From: an uncultured Dorea sp.
Lineage (GTDB): Bacteria > Bacillota > Clostridia > Lachnospirales > Lachnospiraceae
DNA: 64,000 nucleotides
Direction of reading: 5' to 3'
Assembly: GCA_948602995.1 (NCBI GenBank)
Contig: CAPEBR010000004.1
Coordinates: forward strand, 62,001 to 126,000
The notes beneath the pieces are model-generated. The model saw nothing but the letters and a program-made list of their open reading frames with translations, was not told the origin of the DNA and searched no databases. The position numbers and the translations under genes were made by a program. This document shows, piece after piece, positions 1 through 7,395 of the stretch (position 1 is its first letter; every line of letters begins with the position of its first letter).

Positions 1-359
1 TTCACGGCTATGCCTTGTCCCCAGAATTCTTCTCCAAGGCGGTATCCGATCTCTACCGAATTGACATCCTCGTCATATTCAAACATCTCTGCTGTACCAA
101 TTACCCGTTCCGGATTTTCCGGAAGACAGACTCCGGCAATAATCCACCGTCTCTCTGCAAAATCGTATTCCCCCAACTTCCATATGGCTACTTTTAGCAA
201 TTCCCGATCCTCAGCATAGAGAAACTCAGGTATATACTTGAATACATCTTTGTTGCTACAGACTGCAAATAGTGAATCTGTATCTGATTTTTTCATCTTA
301 CGGATAATAATATCCTCTGTTTCAATATATGGAAATTGTTCATAAAGATCCCGGCTCAC
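1..359 (-). CDS. GNAT-family N-acetyltransferase, RimJ/RimL-like (cut by window edge)
   Basis: The frame opens at a GTG and runs off the left edge, so only about 119 N-terminal residues are present. After IETEDIIIRKMKKSD (a typical RimJ/RimL opening strand and helix) come RWIIAGV and ERVIGTAEMFEYDE, then EIGYRLGEEFWGQGIAV, whose WGQGIA is the start of the acetyl-CoA binding loop. Members of this family move an acetyl group from acetyl-CoA to an amine of a protein or small molecule; the substrate cannot be told here. GTG at 359 is preferred because GGGGAG lies 8 bases upstream; another in-frame GTG 9 bases earlier overlaps that site. A consensus promoter lies just upstream. It is a single gene, with a family B repeat between it and the next minus-strand gene. 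Confidence 0.8.
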   Translation of the reverse strand, partial: MSRDLYEQFPYIETEDIIIRKMKKSDTDSLFAVCSNKDVFKYIPEFLYAEDRELLKVAIWKLGEYDFAERRWIIAGVCLPENPERVIGTAEMFEYDEDVNSVEIGYRLGEEFWGQGIAV

Positions 360-391
360 ATTAATCACTCCCCAAGATAATGACTACAATT

Positions 392-421
392 ATTATACCA
401 TCCCATATCCTGGACTGTCAA
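392..421 (-). promoter_or_regulatory. sigma-A promoter of the GNAT gene
   Basis: On the minus strand TTGACA (421-416), an 18-base spacer and TATAAT (397-392) match both consensus hexamers. The site lies 33 bases upstream of the GTG start at 359. Confidence 0.8.
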
Positions 422-486
422 AATATTTGTTACGATCTCACGGCCAGGAAACGCTCCTGGTACTGCGTTGCATAATTAACAGTGAA

Positions 487-602
487 ACTACTGTTCACTC
501 CGTGACCAGTAACATTCGCAGATCCATCTGAAATTCGCTCCGCGAATGGGATTTGCTCACTCCTGAATCACTTACGCGCATTCCCTACCCGTGAATAGTA
601 AC
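487..602. repeat. family B dispersed palindromic element, near full length
   Basis: It starts with ACTACTGTTCACTCCGTGAC and ends with GTGAATAGTAAC, so the ends are inverted copies of each other. The interior holds ATTCGC...GATCCATCTGAAATTCGC...GCGAATGGGATTTGC, which folds on itself, followed by a CTCCTGAATCACTTACG segment shared with the copies near 46.6 and 57.8 kb. No coding potential is visible. It lies between the GNAT promoter and ylmC. Confidence 0.8.
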
Positions 603-615
603 CTCCTTACGTCAT

Positions 616-855
616 CTATCCCTCTTCATGAATCTCTACAAGTATAATATCAGGGCCTATCTTTTTTATACATTTGTAGGGGATGATATACTCTGAGCCG
701 TCACTGAAAAAGCCGCAGAATTTCCCTGCCTTTGGTATTATTATCGCCTCAATGCAGCCATTGCATTCATTGATAATCAGATCTGCCACATATCCCAGCT
801 TCTTGCAGTCACACGCATTAATGACTTCCTTATTCTGTAATTCACATAAACGCAT
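616..855 (-). CDS. YlmC/YmxH family PRC-barrel protein
   Basis: This 79-residue protein belongs to the YlmC/YmxH family, small PRC-barrel proteins conserved in spore-forming Firmicutes and often named as sporulation proteins, though the molecular role is not settled. It begins MRLCELQNKEVINACDCKKLGYVADL, the usual family start, and has the strand pattern of one PRC barrel (IEAIIIPKAGK, GSEYIIPYKCIKKIG, IILVEIHEE). The length is normal for the family. An AAGGAG ribosome site precedes the ATG. The ferredoxin terminator lies immediately upstream, so it is probably transcribed separately. No signal peptide or membrane segment is visible. Confidence 0.85.
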   Translation of the reverse strand: MRLCELQNKEVINACDCKKLGYVADLIINECNGCIEAIIIPKAGKFCGFFSDGSEYIIPYKCIKKIGPDIILVEIHEEG

Positions 856-867
856 AGAACTCCTTTA

Positions 868-913
868 ATAAAAAATCCGCATATACTAATCACTTTTTAG
901 TATATGCGGATTT
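868..913 (-). terminator. intrinsic terminator after ferredoxin
   Basis: A 16-bp perfect stem (898-913 with 873-888, half AAATCCGCATATACTA) has a 9-base loop. Read on the minus strand it is followed by a T run. It lies 13 bases beyond the ferredoxin stop codon. Confidence 0.85.
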
Positions 914-925
914 CCGTTATTTGTT

Positions 926-1111
926 CTATTCTGATATATCAATTACTGAAACAGGGCAGTCATCCCTGGCTTCCATCGCCGTGCTCTCACACTCTGGCGC
1001 AACTTCCTTATATGCTTCTGCCACACCGTCATCATTAAACCGGAACACCTCCGGGCAAGCTGCAACACATGCACCGCAGGATATACATCCATCATTTACC
1101 TTTGCAGTCAT
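926..1111 (-). CDS. 4Fe-4S ferredoxin, single cluster
   Basis: A 61-residue acidic ferredoxin and soluble electron carrier. C9, C12 and C15 in CISCGAC plus the distant C52 in DDCPVSVI are the expected ligands of one [4Fe-4S] cluster; C19 and C41 remain, so a 3Fe form or a disulfide is possible. It is the Clostridium/Thermotoga-like monocluster type rather than the 2x[4Fe-4S] clostridial type. The gene follows the carbamate kinase gene by 60 bases on the same strand and is closed by its own terminator, so the two are probably co-transcribed. A functional link between them is not obvious. Confidence 0.9.
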   Translation of the reverse strand: MTAKVNDGCISCGACVAACPEVFRFNDDGVAEAYKEVAPECESTAMEARDDCPVSVIDISE

Positions 1112-1171
1112 AGGAACTCCTCCTTCATTTCTTTTTATGAAGTGTTCCCTTTTTTCCGCTCTTCATACAAG

Positions 1172-2101
1172 TTATCTGATGATCGTGCCGGTTTTTCCTT
1201 TTAATGCATCTGCCAGCCTGTCAAATGATGTGATTAACGCACTCCTTCCTTCTCTTTCCTCAATAAATTCTACGGATGCGCTGAACTTCGGCAGCATATT
1301 ATAGATGCCGAAGTGCCCGGCCTCCATATATTCTTTTGCCTGCCCGACGGTGATCTCCCCAAGCTCTTTCTCATCATGACGGCCCATATTAATCTTCACC
1401 TTTTCTACACTGGTAAGGATAATAAGCTGGTCTGCATCTACCTCCTCTGCCATCTTCCCTGCTGCCAGATCTTTTTCAATGACCGCACTGGCTCCCTTCA
1501 GATGATTATCCTGCTGCAGAACAGGGATTCCTCCGCCTCCGCACGCAATTACCACCTGCCCGGCATCCAGCAGAGCCTTAATGGCGTCGATCTCTATAAT
1601 CTTAACCGGATTCGGGGCAGATACGATTCTGCGATATCCCCTTCCCGGCTCTTCGATCACATAATTTCCTTTTTTTCGCTCTATATTTGCCTCTTCTGCA
1701 TTCATATATCTTCCCAGAACCTTTGTGGGAGTGTAGAAAGCTTCGTCATAAGGGTCAACCACAACCTGCGTAAGAACTGTGCTGACTGTCCGGAATATTC
1801 CCCTGTTCAAAAGCTCCTCACGGATACGGTTCTGGAGGTCATATCCGATATATCCCTGGCTCATGGCTGAGCATACGGACATTGGCGCTGCCGTATAGTC
1901 TTCATGAGTCTTCGCGAATTCATTCAGAGCGGTATGTATCATCCCCACCTGCGGAGCATTGCTGTGGGTAACCGCTACCTGATATCCCTCTTCGATCAGA
2001 TCCGCAATTGTAACCGCTGATTTTTTAACTGCTTCCATCTGTTCGGGAAGCGTCGTGCCAAGTGCCCGATGTCCAAGTGCAACAACAGCCCTTTTCTTCA
2101 T
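1172..2101 (-). CDS. arcC: carbamate kinase
   Basis: This 309-residue cytoplasmic enzyme of the amino-acid kinase family transfers phosphate from carbamoyl phosphate to ADP, giving ATP, ammonia and CO2; it is the last step of arginine, agmatine or purine-derived carbamoyl phosphate fermentation. Signatures are the N-terminal VVALGHRALGTTLPEQ (family norm ALGGNAL), THSNAPQVG and the nucleotide region VIACGGGGIPV. The start at 2101 is chosen because GGAGG lies 8 bases upstream of MKKRAVVALG; a longer frame has no ribosome site. No ornithine transcarbamylase, arginine deiminase or antiporter gene lies nearby, so the source of carbamoyl phosphate is not evident. The GHR in place of GGN is seen in a divergent arcC subgroup. 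Confidence 0.92.
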   Translation of the reverse strand: MKKRAVVALGHRALGTTLPEQMEAVKKSAVTIADLIEEGYQVAVTHSNAPQVGMIHTALNEFAKTHEDYTAAPMSVCSAMSQGYIGYDLQNRIREELLNRGIFRTVSTVLTQVVVDPYDEAFYTPTKVLGRYMNAEEANIERKKGNYVIEEPGRGYRRIVSAPNPVKIIEIDAIKALLDAGQVVIACGGGGIPVLQQDNHLKGASAVIEKDLAAGKMAEEVDADQLIILTSVEKVKINMGRHDEKELGEITVGQAKEYMEAGHFGIYNMLPKFSASVEFIEEREGRSALITSFDRLADALKGKTGTIIR

Positions 2102-2344
2102 TGTATATACCTCCTGCTTTGCAATTCCCTGATATAAAATGAGAACCCGGGAATCCCTCTCCGTTACATCTTTCATTATCAGACACTACGGCGGTTTTGT
2201 CAAATGCTTTTTCTTTACATAACCTCTAAACAAATCTATCGGGTTTACCCATTTCAAATATACCCGGCGGACGCTCTCAAAAAGTACACGGGGCGGTTTT
2301 TCCAATTGCCTGTGAAAAAAATATAAAAAGAATTTAAAAAACAC

Positions 2345-2373
2345 TTGAATTATTCGACGTAATTCGATAGAAT
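2345..2373 (+). promoter_or_regulatory. promoter of tRNA-Pro
   Basis: TTGAAT, a 17-base spacer and TAGAAT end 8 bases before the first base of the tRNA. Confidence 0.75.
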
Positions 2374-2381
2374 AGATACAT

Positions 2382-2456
2382 CGGGGTGTGGCTCAGTTTG
2401 GTTAGAGCGCACGGCTGGGGGCCGTGAGGTCGCAGGTTCGAATCCTGTCACCCCGA
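2382..2456 (+). tRNA. tRNA-Pro (anticodon GGG)
   Basis: A complete 75-base cloverleaf: acceptor stem CGGGGTG/CACCCCG, D arm GCTC/GAGC, anticodon stem CACGG/CCGTG with loop CTGGGGG (anticodon GGG), a 5-base variable loop AGGTC and T arm with TTCGAAT. The discriminator is A and CCA is not encoded. The C1 start and acceptor sequence are typical of bacterial tRNA-Pro. A T-run follows directly. Confidence 0.95.
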
Positions 2457-2728
2457 TTTTTTATTTGAATTTAGACGTTTCCAGTAATTCAGATAGAATT
2501 ATAACTTTATTACTTTTCAGCTACATGCATGCATTCCTCTTTCGGGAATATTTAACTGTTTGTACTTTTTTTTATACAAGACGAAACTACAGATGCATGT
2601 AATCTACCATTTTCATTAGCAAAAACCAATTCCCCACTAAACCCATATTGAAATTGAATTTTTTCAATTTATAGTAAAAATCCTTTCTCGGAAGTTTGGA
2701 AAGAACATGTTATTTCCAAAAAATAATA
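2457..2728. other. AT-rich intergenic stretch
   Basis: The tRNA-Pro gene is followed at once by a T-rich stretch. The remainder up to the ybjQ promoter is AT-rich; no gene, palindrome or known riboswitch was recognised. Confidence 0.5.
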
Positions 2729-2757
2729 TTGCATTTTATGGCACTATGTAATATAAT
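2729..2757 (+). promoter_or_regulatory. promoter of the YbjQ-family gene
   Basis: TTGCAT, a 17-base spacer and TATAAT lie 50 bases upstream of the ATG at 2808. Confidence 0.75.
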
Positions 2758-2807
2758 TGTATTAGTTAAATAGTACAATTATACAATTTTGCAAGGAGGC
2801 TACTACG

Positions 2808-3119
2808 ATGATCTTAGTAAACACTGATTATATCCCCGGAAAGAATTTTGAAATGATTGGTCTTGTGAGAGGGACGATGATTCAATCCGTACATGTAGGG
2901 AAGGATATTATGAACAGCTTCCGCACACTCGTGGGCGGTGAACTTACCTCTTATACAGAGATGATGAACGAGGCAAGGGCTGTTGCCACAAAGCGGATGT
3001 CTGACGATGCCGCTGCCATGGGTGCAGACGCAGTGGTTAATATCCGCTACGCATCCAGCCAGGTAATGCAGGGAGCCGCCGAGATTATGGCATATGGAAC
3101 CGCTGTAAAATTTATATAA
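2808..3119 (+). CDS. YbjQ/UPF0145 family heavy-metal-binding-like protein
   Basis: The 103-residue protein matches the YbjQ (UPF0145, DUF74) family: a small alpha/beta fold that assembles into pentamers in solved members and is annotated as heavy-metal binding on weak grounds. Family hallmarks are the N-terminal DYIPGKNFEMIGLVRG, the central LVGGELTSYTEMMNEAR and the C-terminal MGADAVVNIRY...AYGTAVKF. Length is normal. AAGGAGG sits 10 bases before the ATG and a clear promoter lies upstream. It stands alone on the plus strand between a tRNA and a convergent thioredoxin gene, with a family B hairpin after its stop. Its true biochemical role is not known. Confidence 0.88.
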   Translation: MILVNTDYIPGKNFEMIGLVRGTMIQSVHVGKDIMNSFRTLVGGELTSYTEMMNEARAVATKRMSDDAAAMGADAVVNIRYASSQVMQGAAEIMAYGTAVKFI

Positions 3120-3130
3120 AAAGATAATAT

Positions 3131-3182
3131 ATTACTATTCACGGGACAGGAATGCGCGTAAGCTGCGCATTCCGTGAGTAAT
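3131..3182. repeat. family B short hairpin element
   Basis: ATTACTATTCACGG...CCGTGAGTAAT are the inverted ends, and inside GGAATGCGCG...CTGCGCATTCC forms a second stem. It lies between the convergent ybjQ and trx genes and could act as a bidirectional terminator, although no clear T-run follows. Confidence 0.7.
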
Positions 3183-3232
3183 GGCCTCTTAAAGAGCATC
3201 CCTGGTGAAACTTAAAAGGTATTTAAACCGGG

Positions 3233-3541
3233 TTATACCAGCATCTCCAGGATCTCTTCCTTTGGCTTTGCCCCGACTTCACGTTTTACAGCCTGTCCGT
3301 CTTTGAATACCATAAGTGTCGGGATGGACATCACCTTATATTTTCTTGCAAGTTCCGGCTCGCTGTCCACATCTACCTTTCCCACCTTTGCGTCAGTCAC
3401 CTCTCCAGCGATTTCCTCAATTACCGGGCCAACCATCTGGCACGGACCGCACCAGGCTGCCCAGAAGTCTACCAGAACCGGTATACCGGAATTTAACACC
3501 TCCTCTTCGAAATTTTCCTTTGTCAAATGAATTGCTGCCAT
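3233..3541 (-). CDS. trxA: thioredoxin
   Basis: A 102-residue classic thioredoxin with the redox motif WCGPC in FWAAWCGPCQMVGPVIEEIA, the cis-proline region VMSIPTLMVFKDG and the buried Asp in VLVDFWA. It reduces disulfides of cytoplasmic proteins and is recycled by thioredoxin reductase, which is not encoded here. No signal peptide is present. AAGGAAGAAAG lies upstream of the ATG. A family B hairpin separates it from the upstream NUDIX gene. Confidence 0.95.
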   Translation of the reverse strand: MAAIHLTKENFEEEVLNSGIPVLVDFWAAWCGPCQMVGPVIEEIAGEVTDAKVGKVDVDSEPELARKYKVMSIPTLMVFKDGQAVKREVGAKPKEEILEMLV

Positions 3542-3625
3542 TTCTTTCTTCCTTTCTTCGGTAAATTATAACTGTACTGTTTCTTCACAGTTACTCTCTG
3601 TCTGCTATTGTATGCAAAATTATTC

Positions 3626-3660
3626 TTACTATTCACGGACGGTTAGTCCGTGAATAGTAA
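3626..3660. repeat. family B minimal hairpin
   Basis: A perfect 14-bp stem (TTACTATTCACGGA with its complement) and a 7-base loop, just after the NUDIX stop codon. It consists of the two ends of the family B element without its interior. Confidence 0.75.
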
Positions 3661-3667
3661 CAAATTT

Positions 3668-4150
3668 TTAAAACTTACCATAAAAATGGTTTCCGTTTAA
3701 AGAAGCAGATATCAGCTGATCCTGACCGTCATAAACGAGCTTTAGCGAGAAGAAATCACACTCTTCCTCCAGAAGACGGAAAAAGATCTTATCCCCCTCC
3801 CAGATATTCAGCTCATGGATCCGGTCAATATCAACCCACTCAAGCTCACCCTCGTCACAATCCGTCTCCTCCCCCTCAAATCCGTCAGCCGTAAAAAGAG
3901 ACATGTACTCTGTAATCCCATTTCCCGACACGAATGTCACAATTCCCCTGTAGCGGTACGAAGTGAGTGTATACCCGGTTTCCTCCTTTACTTCACGGAT
4001 TAAACATTCCTCCGGGCTTTCATCAGCCTCAAAATGCCCGCCTACTCCGATCCATTTGTCCTTATTGATATCATTTTCCTTCACAGTGCGGTGAAGCATC
4101 AAATACTTTCTGTCTTTTTCAATATAACAAAGCGTACTAAGTCTTGTCAT
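3668..4150 (-). CDS. NUDIX hydrolase, MutT/8-oxo-dGTP-like
   Basis: This 160-residue protein carries a full Nudix box, GHFEADESPEECL then REVKEETGY, in which the REVKEE glutamates bind magnesium. Nudix enzymes hydrolyse nucleoside diphosphates linked to another group; the opening MTRLSTLCYIEKDRKYLMLHRT resembles Firmicute 8-oxo-dGTP diphosphatases (MutT/YtkD-like), but substrates cannot be assigned by sequence alone. The start at 4150 is chosen because AGGAG lies 6 bases upstream; an ATG 15 bases earlier contains that ribosome site. It is flanked on both sides by family B hairpins and is probably monocistronic. Confidence 0.88.
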   Translation of the reverse strand: MTRLSTLCYIEKDRKYLMLHRTVKENDINKDKWIGVGGHFEADESPEECLIREVKEETGYTLTSYRYRGIVTFVSGNGITEYMSLFTADGFEGEETDCDEGELEWVDIDRIHELNIWEGDKIFFRLLEEECDFFSLKLVYDGQDQLISASLNGNHFYGKF

Positions 4151-4186
4151 CTTTATCTCCTGCATCCATCACATTTCCCTATACTT

Positions 4187-4213
4187 GTTACTGTTCACTC
4201 CGTTCACAGTAAC
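4187..4213. repeat. family B minimal hairpin
   Basis: GTTACTGTTCAC, 3 bases, then GTTCACAGTAAC: only the two ends of the element, fused. It lies 9 bases after the HK1 stop codon on the minus strand. Confidence 0.7.
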
Positions 4214-4221
4214 CTATACTT

Positions 4222-7200
4222 CTAAGTCAGCGCCCTTCCCAGTGTATCTAGAAGTTCCCTGATATTGATCGGCTTTGCTATGTGACCATTCATTCCGCAT
4301 TTCAGGGCTTCACGTTTGTCCTCCTCAAAGGCATTCGCCGTCATTGCAAAAACAGGCACTGAAGACAGCTCCTTGTTTGCAAGCCTGCGAATCCTTTTTA
4401 CTGCTTCATAGCCATTCATTACAGGCATCTGAATATCCATAAGCACGAGCTGATAGTAGCCGGGTTTTGAACCTTCAAGCTTATCGACGGCAATCTGGCC
4501 ATTCTCTGCAACCTCTACCTCGAATCCCGCACTGGTGAGAATCTCCACCGCAATCTCCTGATTCAGTATATTATCTTCTGCAAGCAGGATCCGTCCTGTG
4601 ATGTTATTTAACGCGATTCCCTCTGCTTCCTTCTTCTCCTCATCTGCATGAACAATCGAATAAAGGCAGCTTCTGAGCTCTGACAGGAACAATGGCTTGC
4701 TGCAGAATGCCGTCACGCCGGCTTCATTTGCCTCCTCTTCAATGTCCGACCAGTCGTATGCAGTCAGGATGATAATCGGCACATCCTCTCCCATCTCCTT
4801 GCGGATTCTTCTTGCAACCTCCACGCCATTGATATCCGGCAGCATCCAGTCAATCACACAGACGCTATAGCTGTCGCCCCGCATAACAGCCTGGCGAATC
4901 CGAAGCACAGCCTCTTTCCCCGACATGGTCCATTCTGCACGCATTCCAATCTGTCCCAACATATAAGAAACACTGTCGCAGGTATTAAAGTCATCATCCA
5001 CAACAAGCGCACGGCAATTTTTGAACTGCGGAATGTCAAGAATCTCCTTCTCTTCACCGTCAAGACGGAATGTAAAGGAAACCGAAAACTCTGTTCCCAC
5101 ACCCTGCTCACTTTTTACAGAAATAGAACCGTTCATCATATCCACAATATTTCTCGTAATTGCCATTCCAAGGCCTGTACCCTGTATTCCACTAATTGTT
5201 GTATTATTTTCCCTCTCAAATGGTTCGAATATATGCTCTACAAACTCCTCGCTCATTCCTATACCAGTATCTCTGATACAAAATTCATAATTCGCATATC
5301 CCAAAGGTGCACCCGCCTTCTCTGTAATACGCACACTGATGATGCCTCCCGCTCCTGTATACTTCACAGAATTACTAAGGAGATTCAGAAGCACCTGATT
5401 CAGGCGGAGTTTATCACAGAAAATATCCTCATCTATCACATCCACTGTATCTATGTATAATTCCAGCTGTTTTGCATGAACCTCTGCCTGTACAATATTG
5501 CGCAGTCCATGCATAATATCCGGAAGATGACACGGATTCTCCTCCAGATGCATCTTACCGCTCTCAATACGGCTCATGTCCAGGACGTCATTAATCAGAC
5601 TCAGGAGATGATTTCCTGACGTCATGATTTTTTTCAGGTACTCTTCTACCTTCTCGCGGCTTTCAATATTCGTGATTGCCAGAGCTGTAAATCCGACTAT
5701 AGCGTTCATCGGCGTACGGATGTCATGGGACATGTTGGAAAGAAATACACTCTTCGCTTTGCTCGCCCTGTTGGCCTGCAGAAGCGCATCCTCCAAAAGG
5801 CTTTTCTGCTCCATCTCATGACGTATCTCTTCATCAACACTGCGGATTCCAAGTACAATTCCCCGGCTCTTTCCCCATGTGCCCGCACGTACGATCTTCA
5901 TCTGGAAATACTTCATCTCTCCGCCCTTATAGATCCTGTGATTCACATAATGCAGGCTATGCTCTGCAAGCACCGTTTTCAGCATATCCTTTGAGGTTGC
6001 CTTGCGGAACATCTCTTTATCTTCTCCATAAACAAATTTTTCTATGTAAAGCTCCAGACTTTTTTCATATTCCATCTGATCATAAAAGATGGAGCCAAAC
6101 ATCTCTTTCTGGCCTTCATTTACACGAATCAGAGTTCCCCAGTCTGCATCAAGGTCAAAATAGCAGACAAGATTGTAATCCATACTCAGTGCATGAATCA
6201 TCTCTAGCTGTCGTTTCTCATTTTCCTTTTCCTTAAGCCTTCTCTCTGTAACATCCAAAAGAAAGCGCTGGTAAAACGGCTCTCCATTCTCCACCAGAAG
6301 CTTGATATTTCCCATGACATGGCGAAGCTCTCCGTTCTTGTGCCGTGTACGGTATTCCACATTGACTGTCTCACCCTCTGTCTTTAACTCCTTGATGGCT
6401 TTCCAGAGCACCTTCTTATCTTCTCCGACAACCGATGCCGCAACCATATGAAACCCGTCTGCTTCCATCTCCTCCTGGGAGTCATATCCCAGAATTTCAA
6501 GCGCCGCCCTGTTGACACTCAGAATATGCGCGCCATCAACCGTATGACACATCACCCCGCAATCCAGTGTAGCGAAAATGGTCTCCAGCGTCTTATTCTT
6601 CTGCATAATCTTTTTCTCATAAGCACGCTCCTGGGTGACGTCGATCGCCACTCCTACGGTTCCCATCACGCTTCCGTCAAGATCATACAGCGGAGACTTA
6701 TATGTTGTAAGAAGCTTCGTGCCATCCCCGGTCTTTACGGTCTCTTCGGATATGCAGGTCTCCTTTTTCGTCATAACTTCGCGCTCTGACTCTATACAGG
6801 CAGGATCATCTTCCTCTACATCCCATATGTATGCATGCCCCCGCCCTTCTACCTGCTTCTTGGTCTTATTTACAGCCCTGCAGAAGCTGTCATTTACCTT
6901 TTCATGTATTCCATTTTTATCCTTATACCAGATGAGATTCGGTACATTATTAATTGTTGCCTCCAGATAATGCCTGGTTTCCCACAAATCCTTGCCCATC
7001 CGGAACATCTCCTGCCATCGTGTAAATCGGAAAGTGATCTCCTCATCTGACGCAGGCATCATCCAGATGTCCTTTATCTTTGGGAAATACCCGTTTAAAG
7101 AGATCATCTGCTCTCTGCCGGCAAGTACAATAAGCTCTGCTGCATCCGGCCTGACTGAAACAAGCTCCTTAAGCACTGCCTCCCCATCCGCTCCACATAC

Positions 7201-7362
7201 ATTGGCCAGAATCACATCCACTCCTGTCATCAATCTATTCCCTGGTCTCTCAGATTCTGAAAATTCATGTACAAAATGCTCGAACGGGGATATCTCTTTT
7301 ATAATCTCAAATGCCCTGCATGGCCTGCCTGTTAAGTGGAAATGAACATGGCAATGATACAT
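4222..7362 (-). CDS. hybrid sensor histidine kinase with two receivers (HK1)
   Basis: A 1046-residue cytoplasmic hybrid kinase without membrane segments. Order: an N-terminal receiver-like domain without a clear phospho-site (about 1-130), two or three PAS domains (about 130-500), HisKA with MSHDIRTPMNA (phospho-acceptor His546), HATPase_c (N box NLLSNSVKY, G1 DTGIGMS, G2 GTGLGMA), receiver 1 (VIDWMLPDINGVE) and receiver 2 (LMDIQMPVMNGYE, Asp976, with KPI near the end). Both receivers keep the acceptor Asp and Lys. Phosphate would pass from His to a receiver and then to a separate partner; no Hpt domain or DNA-binding domain is present. The gene starts 33 bases after the end of HK2, so both are probably one operon. 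AGGAGGA precedes the ATG. Confidence 0.92.
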   Translation of the reverse strand: MYHCHVHFHLTGRPCRAFEIIKEISPFEHFVHEFSESERPGNRLMTGVDVILANVCGADGEAVLKELVSVRPDAAELIVLAGREQMISLNGYFPKIKDIWMMPASDEEITFRFTRWQEMFRMGKDLWETRHYLEATINNVPNLIWYKDKNGIHEKVNDSFCRAVNKTKKQVEGRGHAYIWDVEEDDPACIESEREVMTKKETCISEETVKTGDGTKLLTTYKSPLYDLDGSVMGTVGVAIDVTQERAYEKKIMQKNKTLETIFATLDCGVMCHTVDGAHILSVNRAALEILGYDSQEEMEADGFHMVAASVVGEDKKVLWKAIKELKTEGETVNVEYRTRHKNGELRHVMGNIKLLVENGEPFYQRFLLDVTERRLKEKENEKRQLEMIHALSMDYNLVCYFDLDADWGTLIRVNEGQKEMFGSIFYDQMEYEKSLELYIEKFVYGEDKEMFRKATSKDMLKTVLAEHSLHYVNHRIYKGGEMKYFQMKIVRAGTWGKSRGIVLGIRSVDEEIRHEMEQKSLLEDALLQANRASKAKSVFLSNMSHDIRTPMNAIVGFTALAITNIESREKVEEYLKKIMTSGNHLLSLINDVLDMSRIESGKMHLEENPCHLPDIMHGLRNIVQAEVHAKQLELYIDTVDVIDEDIFCDKLRLNQVLLNLLSNSVKYTGAGGIISVRITEKAGAPLGYANYEFCIRDTGIGMSEEFVEHIFEPFERENNTTISGIQGTGLGMAITRNIVDMMNGSISVKSEQGVGTEFSVSFTFRLDGEEKEILDIPQFKNCRALVVDDDFNTCDSVSYMLGQIGMRAEWTMSGKEAVLRIRQAVMRGDSYSVCVIDWMLPDINGVEVARRIRKEMGEDVPIIILTAYDWSDIEEEANEAGVTAFCSKPLFLSELRSCLYSIVHADEEKKEAEGIALNNITGRILLAEDNILNQEIAVEILTSAGFEVEVAENGQIAVDKLEGSKPGYYQLVLMDIQMPVMNGYEAVKRIRRLANKELSSVPVFAMTANAFEEDKREALKCGMNGHIAKPINIRELLDTLGRALT

Positions 7363-7395
7363 TTTTCCTTCCTCCTATATTTTTAAATTTCCATT

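Noticed and set aside
10..219. Two short plus-strand ORFs at the left edge
   Set aside because: They are antisense to the partial GNAT gene, which has a consensus promoter and ribosome site.
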